A DNA stretch of 9,769 bases from assembly GCA_964502465.1 (NCBI GenBank), contig CAZCWX010000129.1:1-9769 (forward strand), in the 5' to 3' direction. A program made the position numbers and the translations under genes. Below the pieces are notes generated by a model, which did not search any database, had not been told where the DNA came from, and saw only the letters and a list, made by a program, of their open reading frames with translations. Of the stretch, positions 1 to 6,200 are shown piece by piece. This DNA is from CAZCWX01 sp964502465. GTDB lineage: Bacteria > Desulfobacterota > Binatia > Bin18. Position 1 is the first letter of the stretch. Each line of letters opens with the position of its first letter.

Positions 1-38
1 GTCTGTCCAGGACTGGGGTCCGATTCCCCCGCCCTCCG
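1..38 (+). ncRNA. Possible 3' end of a tRNA-type gene (tmRNA or tRNA), cut by the window start
   Basis: Bases 10-38 can be read as the T-arm and acceptor strand of a tRNA-like molecule. GGAC is followed by TGGGG, a 7-base loop TCCGATT, CCCCC, then a 7-base acceptor strand GCCCTCC and a G in the discriminator position. GGAC directly before the T-stem is what tmRNA shows in E. coli, while a G discriminator would also suit tRNA-Sec. Against it: the loop has C where T55 is nearly invariant, the outermost T-stem pair is T-C, no CCA is encoded, and the 5' half is outside the window. The identity therefore stays open. Confidence 0.3.
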
Positions 39-86
39 CTTGTATCTTAACGGAAGATGCCTGCGCCCGCAAGCAGGAGGTAAGCG

Positions 87-857
87 ATGTATCTGATGTA
101 TGTCGATGAAAGCGGCGATACCGGCTTGGTCAACTCCAACACCCGTTATTTCGCACTTACGGGCCTGGTGGTCCATGAACTACGTTGGCGCACCTATCTT
201 GATGAATTGATACGTTTCCGGCGGTCTATGAGGCAGAGTTTTGGGCTTAAGCTGCGCGAAGAGTTTCACGCTGCGAGGTTCATTTCGCGGCCCGGAGAAT
301 TGGCTCAGCGCATCAAGAGGCACAACCGTCTCACAATGATCAGGCTGTTTGCAGATACCCTTGCGCAGATGACCGACCTAAATGTAGTTAACATACTGGT
401 AGACAAGGAGGGCAAACAGCCAGACTACGAAGTTTTTGAGATGGCGTGGAAGGCGCTGATACAGCGCCTTGAGAACACACTCCAACACAGGAACTTTCCG
501 GGCCCCAGAAATCCCGACGAAAGGGCGTTGGTGTTTTGTGATCATACCGAGGACAAGAAGCTGATCGGCCTAATGCGCCAGTTACGGCGATTCAACCCAG
601 TGCCCCATAGCCCTCGCTGGGGAACCGGGAACCGGAACATCCCACTTCTCACCCTCATCGACGATCCGAATTTTAGAGACTCGGAGCAGTCGCTCTTTGT
701 TCAGGCAGCGGACCTATGCGCATTCTTGCTATACCAACGCGAGGCCCCGAACAGCTACATGCGAAAAACAGGGGGCAAAGCTTACTTCAAGCGGTTGGGG
801 CCAATCCTTTGCAGGGTTGCCTCGGCTACCGATCCCGATGGGATAGTGCGGTTGTAA
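87..857 (+). CDS. DUF3800 domain-containing protein
   Basis: The 256-residue protein has the hallmarks of the DUF3800 family. It opens with MYLMYVDESGDTG (acidic residues D7, E8 and D11), has an EEFHA motif at about 58-62, a strand ending in LVDKE (D106), LVFCDHTED (D152) and the C-terminal FVQAADLCAFLLYQ (Q206, D209). The spaced acidic residues suggest a metal-dependent RNase H-like fold. The family's biochemical activity is not established, and its genes are frequent in mobile and defence-rich regions. The length is typical for a complete member. The start is supported by AGGAGG at 75-80, six bases before the ATG. No signal peptide or membrane segment is seen, so it is likely cytosolic. A structured, terminator-ended region begins 13 bases after the stop codon, so the two probably form one transcription unit or a linked protein-RNA locus. 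Confidence 0.88.
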   Translation: MYLMYVDESGDTGLVNSNTRYFALTGLVVHELRWRTYLDELIRFRRSMRQSFGLKLREEFHAARFISRPGELAQRIKRHNRLTMIRLFADTLAQMTDLNVVNILVDKEGKQPDYEVFEMAWKALIQRLENTLQHRNFPGPRNPDERALVFCDHTEDKKLIGLMRQLRRFNPVPHSPRWGTGNRNIPLLTLIDDPNFRDSEQSLFVQAADLCAFLLYQREAPNSYMRKTGGKAYFKRLGPILCRVASATDPDGIVRL

Positions 858-870
858 GTTAAAGATAAAA

Positions 871-971
871 GGGGAGCTTTCGCTCCCCGGAGGAATCCTA
901 CTACCCAGACTAGCCGGGGTTCAGATCCCAACTAGATCTTATAGCCTTGCCGAAACAAAGTCAAGGCTTTT
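871..971 (+). ncRNA. Candidate DUF3800-associated structured RNA
   Basis: Three hairpins follow the DUF3800 stop codon in close succession. Hairpin 1 is GGGGAGC-TTTC-GCTCCCC (871-888). Hairpin 2 is AGA-CTAG (907-913) paired with CTAG-A-TCT (932-939, one bulged A), capped by an inner GGGG/TCCC stem around TTCAGA (916-929). Hairpin 3 is a 7-bp stem with a T run (943-971). From established knowledge, a set of RNA motifs named DUF3800-I to -XI was reported from comparative genomics as lying near DUF3800 genes. I cannot tell which of these, if any, this one belongs to. Position, strand and the closing terminator fit that picture. CCCCGG (885-890) is also fully complementary to CCGGGG (914-919), offering a competing pairing. 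It could instead be only a leftover 3' UTR. Confidence 0.45.
943..971 (+). terminator. Intrinsic terminator after the DUF3800 locus
   Basis: A perfect 7-bp stem AGCCTTG (943-949) / CAAGGCT (962-968) with a 12-base loop runs directly into TTTT (968-971). The T run is short, so termination may be partial. It would end transcripts carrying DUF3800 and the two hairpins before it. Confidence 0.55.
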
Positions 972-1195
972 GGTGCTGGCCTTATTCGCCTTTTATTCCC
1001 CATACCACAACACCGGACCCGCACCCCTGCCTGTCACGCCCTCCCAGCGTATCGGAGGGTACTATCTGTGTCAAGTGCATAATCAGCAACTGATTTCAAC
1101 ATGTTTCAACAGGGTTGGCCGCAACTCATTGACCCGTAATAAGTTGAAAATAGGGCACTTCAGGCGCTCTGATCTTTGTTTTCAATGACTTACAA

Positions 1196-1208
1196 GGAGA
1201 GCATCTGA
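1196..1208. repeat. 13-bp direct repeat, partner at 1384-1396
   Basis: GGAGAGCATCTGA occurs at 1196-1208 and again at 1384-1396, 188 bp apart and in the same orientation. The first copy overlaps the Shine-Dalgarno and start of the small ORF. The second copy is followed by CTGA rather than a start codon. It could mark a small duplication or a binding site. Confidence 0.4.
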
Positions 1209-1279
1209 TGCAAAAGCAGGCGGCCCCTCAGGAGATCTGGCTTTTTTTCAATGAGTTGAGTGCTAAAATCGCTATTTGA
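1208..1279 (+). CDS. Possible 23-residue peptide with a good ribosome binding site
   Basis: ATG at 1208 is preceded by AAGGAG (1194-1199) at an 8-base spacing and opens a frame of 23 codons ending in TGA at 1277-1279. The peptide starts MQKQAAPQEIW and ends AKIAI. It is mildly amphipathic with no signal peptide or membrane segment. I do not recognise it. It may be a genuine small protein, the 5' remnant of a decayed gene (the sequence after the stop gives no continuing homology in other frames), or chance. Only the Shine-Dalgarno supports it. Confidence 0.2.
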   Translation: MQKQAAPQEIWLFFNELSAKIAI

Positions 1280-1599
1280 CCTGGTGGATCCAGCTACAAA
1301 ATCGTCTACACCGACCTGAGATTGAGGCGGGGCGTTATCGGCAACCCCAAACAATTCAGATAGATAGAACGATTGTTCCTCCGGGAGAGCATCTGACTGA
1401 AGGGCAGGTGATTGCCCCGTCAAGAACCCCCCGCTCGAAAAGGGGCAGCTCTGTGTTACCCGGAGAGGTAGCGAACGATAGTCCGGCGATTTGTCGTTGG
1501 AAAGGCAATCTCAGCGCTCTGGTGCATTCGGGCCCGATCACCCTAACAATGTGCATGGTCCGAGAGCTGCTTGTCGTCCTAATAGCGCGCTAAAATCTG

Positions 1600-1628
1600 T
1601 TGAGCGCCGGGAACAAGTTACGTACGAT
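1600..1628 (+). promoter_or_regulatory. Candidate sigma-70-type promoter for the monooxygenase gene
   Basis: TTGAGC (1600-1605) and TACGAT (1623-1628) are separated by exactly 17 bases, each matching 4 of 6 consensus positions. Transcription would start near 1635, leaving a leader of about 50 bases before the ATG at 1684. The prediction rests on motif and spacing alone. Confidence 0.3.
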
Positions 1629-1683
1629 GCCGTCATCCGCTGCCGATCAGCCTTGACCAGGTGCCGGACCGTCGGAGGAGATC

Positions 1684-2871
1684 ATGGATACCGCCGCTAC
1701 AGTGGAGAACCTGCTTGAGAGGGTGAACGACATTGCACACATCATGCGAAAGCATGCTCCCGAGGCTGAGTGGAACCGCTCTCTCTCCCCTGAGGTTGTG
1801 CAGGCAATGGTAGGCGCGGGCCTGTTTCGGATGTGGGTCCCGAAGGTTTTTGGAGGGCTGGAGTTGGACCCGATGACGGCCTTTCGGGTAATTGAAGAGG
1901 TAGCGCGGATCGATGGTGCCGCAGCGTGGAACCTACAGATCTCGATTTCCGCAGGCTCAGTCTGCGCATTGTTCACAAACGACACCCCCCGAGAGATTTT
2001 CGGAACCACACCCGACGTACTCTTCGCTGCTGCCTTCAGTCCCCCTGCGCAGGTCGTCCCAGTGGATGGCGGATATCGCCTCAATGCGCGTTGGTCTTTT
2101 GGCAGTGGCTGTCAGTTCGCTGCCTGGTTTGCCGGGCCGGCCGTCGTGATGGAGAATGGCGAGCCCCGGATCTCTGAGGCCGGATCGCCAACCATGATAG
2201 CGATACTCTTCCCGGCGGACGACGTGGAGATTCTGGACACTTGGCATACCCTGGGGATGCGCGGGACCGGAAGCCAGGATTTCATAGCCAAAGACGTCTT
2301 CATTCCAGAGCATCGCGCGACCTCGTTGGCTCTTCCCGACAAGCCTACAGCGGCCTACAGCGGGCCCTTGTACCGGTTTGGAATATGGCACACGATTGCG
2401 GCCCTGGTACCGCCCGCTCTAGGAATAGCACGAGCGGCAATCGACGAACTCATCACTGTGGCAAAGGGCAAAACACCTCGCTTTACGAGCACGACTCTCC
2501 GCGAACGGCAGGTCGTACAGGCCCAGGTTGCCCAAGCCGAAGCTCTCTTGGGCGCTGGGCGCGCCTACCTCCATGAAGCATTGCGAGATGGGTGGGAAAC
2601 CGTAACGCAGGGACGGATAATCACCTTTGACCAGAAAGTGAAGTTGCAGTTAGCGTCAACCTATGCCGTGCAGGCTGCGGTGCAGGCCGTGGATCTGGCC
2701 CACTCGGCCGCCGGAGCGACAGCGATCCGAGAAGAATCTCCACTAGCTCGATGTTTCCGTGATATTCATACGATGAGCGGGCACGCCTTCGTCTCGGCGA
2801 GTCGCTACGAATCGGTTGGCCAGGTGTTGTTGGGCCTAAACAGCGAGTGGGAAGGATGGTTCGCGTTGTGA
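1684..2871 (+). CDS. Acyl-CoA dehydrogenase-like flavin-dependent monooxygenase (oxygenase component)
   Basis: The 395-residue protein has the acyl-CoA dehydrogenase fold throughout. The N-terminal helical part includes GLFRMWVPKVFGGLE (47-60), a feature of both dehydrogenases and group D flavin monooxygenases. The middle beta domain has WSFGSGCQFAAWFAG (137-151) and the flavin-side motif LGMRGTGSQDF (190-200). The C-terminal helical bundle ends with RCFRDIHTMSGHAF (356-369). That last R-D-I-H...H pattern is typical of two-component monooxygenases such as HsaA, which hydroxylate aromatic or polycyclic substrates using reduced FMN or FAD from a separate reductase, rather than of true dehydrogenases. 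The length is normal for that group. GGAGGAG at 1674-1680 supports the start, though it sits only three bases before the ATG. No flavin reductase lies in the window, so the electron donor must be encoded elsewhere. The substrate cannot be inferred. Confidence 0.82.
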   Translation: MDTAATVENLLERVNDIAHIMRKHAPEAEWNRSLSPEVVQAMVGAGLFRMWVPKVFGGLELDPMTAFRVIEEVARIDGAAAWNLQISISAGSVCALFTNDTPREIFGTTPDVLFAAAFSPPAQVVPVDGGYRLNARWSFGSGCQFAAWFAGPAVVMENGEPRISEAGSPTMIAILFPADDVEILDTWHTLGMRGTGSQDFIAKDVFIPEHRATSLALPDKPTAAYSGPLYRFGIWHTIAALVPPALGIARAAIDELITVAKGKTPRFTSTTLRERQVVQAQVAQAEALLGAGRAYLHEALRDGWETVTQGRIITFDQKVKLQLASTYAVQAAVQAVDLAHSAAGATAIREESPLARCFRDIHTMSGHAFVSASRYESVGQVLLGLNSEWEGWFAL

Positions 2872-2896
2872 ACGAGAGCCCAGCGATTCGAAAACC

Positions 2897-3172
2897 TCAG
2901 ACAAACATTTCCGGGCTCACCTCCATGGCAACCTCGGAAATCCTGTTCGCTGGCACACCAACCTGCCTCGCATGCTCCAGGATCGCCTCCGGATTCGGGG
3001 CTTCATATTCGCAGTAGATTTTCCCTTCCGCCTCGGAAATGTAACTCTTGATCCAAACCAGGCCGGGAATCTGGCCGGCGACCTCGATCGATTTCCTGCT
3101 GACCGCCTCACGCTCCTCCGGCGTCATCTTGCTGAGATTGGGAACTTCGCGCTCGATAATGTATCTAGGCAT
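2897..3172 (-). CDS. DUF4242 (SCO4226-like) small protein
   Basis: The 91-residue protein begins MPRYIIEREVPNLSKMTPEE and contains LVWIKSYI (38-45), KIYCEYEAPNPEAILEHA (51-68) and VPANRISEV (73-81). This is the standard pattern of the DUF4242 family, small ferredoxin-like-fold proteins. The Streptomyces member SCO4226 has been described as nickel-binding; whether this one binds metal is unknown. GGAGGG ends five bases before the ATG and fixes the start. The gene lies 93 bp downstream of the giant kinase gene on the same strand with no terminator between them, so co-transcription is possible. Its stop is 25 bp from the convergent monooxygenase stop. No signal peptide or membrane segment is present. 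Confidence 0.85.
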   Translation of the reverse strand: MPRYIIEREVPNLSKMTPEEREAVSRKSIEVAGQIPGLVWIKSYISEAEGKIYCEYEAPNPEAILEHARQVGVPANRISEVAMEVSPEMFV

Positions 3173-3265
3173 CAGGTCCCTCCATGCTCTGCGTCGCTGG
3201 CAAAGTCTAACACAATACCCGGATGCAAAGCGATAGATCGTAACGAGCGCAGTTGGATTTGATTT

Positions 3266-6200
3266 TCACGAATCCAGCAGCCGCCGGCAGGCTTCGCCGA
3301 GATCTTCGATCTTTTGGTCTGCCGCCATCTTCGACGCCTGCGCCAGGAAATCTCGTGCCTTGCTGTGATCCTGGTGCGCAAGGTGTCCTCGCGCCAGATG
3401 ATGAAGCATCCAGGCCTCGCCCTTGTAATCCGCAATTTCCTTCCGTATGGCGAGAGACTCTTCATAGCAGGCGATCGACTCATCAAAACGACTCAAGTCA
3501 AAATGGATATCACCAAGCACGGCCAAGGCATGGCCTTCCAGTAAACGCTTCCCGTTCTCGCGGTGGAGCTGGAGCGCTCTTTCGAGAGTCACTCGTGCTT
3601 CTTCATAACGGCCGAGCTTGCGCAAGCTAGCGCCGATGCTGTTGAGCATGAGTCCCTCGTGGATGCGGTCTGCACGGTCCTGACAGATTCGGAGCGCCTG
3701 TTGGTAGTGTGCCAGCGCGGATTCATACTCTCCCTGTTGCCATGTCAGGATTCCAACTGTGTTGTGCAGGTCTCCCAGCTTGGCTTGATCGCCGACTATT
3801 TCAGCAAGTTTGATCGCCGCACCGTAGTATCGCAGCGCTTCGGTCTGGGGGAGCCCCAGCTTGCGCGCGGTGCGGCCAAGCCCATCGAGCGCTTCGATTT
3901 CGCCCGAAGCGTTCTGACCTTGCTGTTCGGTCTCCCGTGCTCGTTCCCAGGACGACATCGCGCCCGCAAGATTGCCATGACCCTCCAGCAGCGTAGCCGC
4001 CATGCGATGCATTTGAGCTTCACTTTTTCGGTCTTCCAACTGGGCATAAAGCGCGCCCGCCTCCTGAAGGTTCGAAACAGCCTCGTCGTGCCGGTCCATC
4101 GATACCAGCACCGCACCCAACTGTCGGTAAGCCGCTGCCATTGAGTCGGCTTGTCTTGTCTTGCGGCTGAGCTCTACCGCCTCTTTCGCACACCGCAGAC
4201 TTTCTGGCAGGTTGCCCTGTCTCAAGTGGACGTTAGACATAGCGGTCAGGGTAACCGTCGGCTTCCAAAAGCCCCAGGTCTTCAGACTCCCCAATCCAAG
4301 CTCCATATTGCGCTCGTAGTAATACAAGGCTTTAACATCATCTCCCAATGCGCGATAGATCTCCGCGAAGGTGAAATGAAATGGGATCCACAGTTGCTGA
4401 TATCGCTGCGCTTCGGTCGAGGCCAACACCCCTTTCGCATACTCCAGAGCGCGGCGGTAGTTCCCCAGGCGTGTTAGTAACCCGCACATGCTGTTGATGT
4501 CGATAAGCAGTGCACGGGTGTTTTCTTCCTTGCGATCGCGGTTGATCAAGTCCTCCAGAATGGCTATCGCCTCATCGAACCGATCCTGCCGAAAGTGATT
4601 GTGCCCAACACTTCGAAGCGCCCGCATTTCCAGATCACTCATCGATCTGGCGCGGCTGATGCGGAGAGCTTCCTGGAGTGCCGCTTCGCCCTCTTCGAAG
4701 CGGCCCCGGACCGCATAGAGGTCCCCCTGCCGAATATAGGTCTCCGCCAGTGCGGCTGAGTCTCCTGAAGGGATGAGAATCGACAGCAATCGCTGGATGA
4801 GTTCTTCCTGCCGCGCCGGTTGCCCGAGTGTCTCGCAGATCCTCTCTTGATCGAGCAGAACCTGGGAGATTGCGTTTTGGCGCTCCTCGTCGTCGGGCAG
4901 TTTCTCGATCCAGGACTCCACTCGCTCCGCCGTCTCGAGTGCTTCCAACAGGTTAAACCGTGAACTTCGTTGAACCACCTGACGGCCGTAGCGAATTGCT
5001 TTAGACCAGTTCCTTGTCTGGCTGAAATGGTGCGCTAAGATCTCCGCATGTTCCTCGGCACCGCCGGACGGGGCCAGCGCTTCGATCGCTTCTCCGACTT
5101 CCCCGTGCAGCGTCTTCTGCTGATGCGGCAGCAGACTGTCATAAACCACATCCTGGATCAGAGCATGCTTGAAGCGATACGTCGGCTCTGGCAGTACCCG
5201 CGTTTGCTGAACCAGACCGGCGGCTTTGAGCGAGTTGAGTGCACTGCCCAACTCAACGTTGCCGCCCAGGAGGCGCTGAAGAAGCAACTGCCCGAATTCA
5301 CGTCCGATGACCGCGGCCACCCGAAGTAACCGCCGCGGCCCGCGCTCTAGCTGGTTGAGACGAGCACGAATCACCGCCTGCACTGTGCTGGGCCATTGCA
5401 GCTTGCCGAGCGGGCAGGAGAGGCTCGCTTGTCCATCCTGGACGACCAAAGTCCCATCCTCCCGCAACGCCCGGCAAATCTCTTCGAGGAAAAACGGATT
5501 ACCCCCGGTTCGTTCGTGAAGCACTGCCGCAACATCCTCCGGAAACCGCTGCACCGCTAACACCGATTGAGCGATCCTTAGTGCGCTGGTTCCCTTCAGT
5601 GGCCGCAGTCGGACAAGCGTGTGATGAGCAAGACCACTCCAGTCTTGCGGGCACTCCGGGCGGCTCGTAACTACCACCAGCAGCGGATTCGCCGGAATGA
5701 GTTCGGCCAACTGATTCAGAGCATCCTGCGAAGCCATATCGGACCAATGCCAATTTTCGAGCAGCAGGACCACTGGTCGACGCAGGGCGGTCACCGTGAA
5801 GATCGCCGACAGCGCCTCCAGTATCGCCAACCGCAGATTAGTACCATCCGCGTGCTCCGGCATGGGATGGGCATCGCTGTGCAGCGAGAGGAGATGCAAA
5901 CAGACTGGGATGTAAGGTTCTAGACCCGCATCCAACTCGCGGATTCGAGCCACCAGGCACTGCACTGCGTCCTGTTGAGCCAATTCGCCGTCGGGCAATA
6001 GATGACTCCTGAGCGCTTCCACAAACGGCAGAAACGGGCCCGAACCGCGGGGCTGGCAGAGGCCCTGAAGCACCGTGACGTCTTCTCCGGCCAGCCGTTG
6101 CCGGAATTCGTACAGTAGGCGGCTTTTGCCGAGTCCAGCTTCGCCCACGACGCTGACAAGCTGCCCCTCGCCCTGTAGCGTTAGGGAGAAGCAGCCACGC

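Larger units (their letters stand above)
972..1683. other. Gene-poor stretch of about 700 bp
   Basis: No reading frame here looks like a known protein. The longest open frames (about 70-105 codons on either strand) lack convincing ribosome binding sites and give low-complexity or shadow-like translations. What can be seen is a 24-codon ORF with a good Shine-Dalgarno (1208-1279), a 13-bp direct repeat (1196-1208 and 1384-1396), a short TGCCCC/GGGGCA inverted repeat (about 1413-1446) and a plausible promoter near 1600-1628. It may contain decayed coding sequence, but I cannot identify any. Confidence 0.5.

Noticed and set aside
865..888. Hairpin 871-888 as a minus-strand intrinsic terminator (followed by TTTTATC on that strand)
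   Set aside because: No minus-strand gene lies upstream of it; the hairpin is better explained as part of the + strand structured region after DUF3800.
1037..1044. CGCCCTCC as a duplicated attachment-site copy of the tRNA-like end at 30-37
   Set aside because: Only 8 bp match and the bases on both sides differ; expected by chance in GC-rich DNA.
1258..1266. GAGTGCTAA, identical to half of a CIRCE/HrcA operator
   Set aside because: The other half (TTAGCACTC) is not found at the required spacing and no heat-shock gene is nearby.
1276..1593. 105-codon + strand ORF in the gene-poor region
   Set aside because: No ribosome binding site, no recognisable domain, and overlapping open frames on both strands are equally long.
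2876..2918. GAGCCC/GGGCTC inverted repeat between the convergent monooxygenase and DUF4242 genes as a terminator
   Set aside because: The loop is over 30 bases and no T run follows on either strand.
3254..3276. TGGATT/AATCCA hairpin at the kinase gene stop codon as a terminator
   Set aside because: The stem is short and AT-rich and no T run follows on the minus strand.
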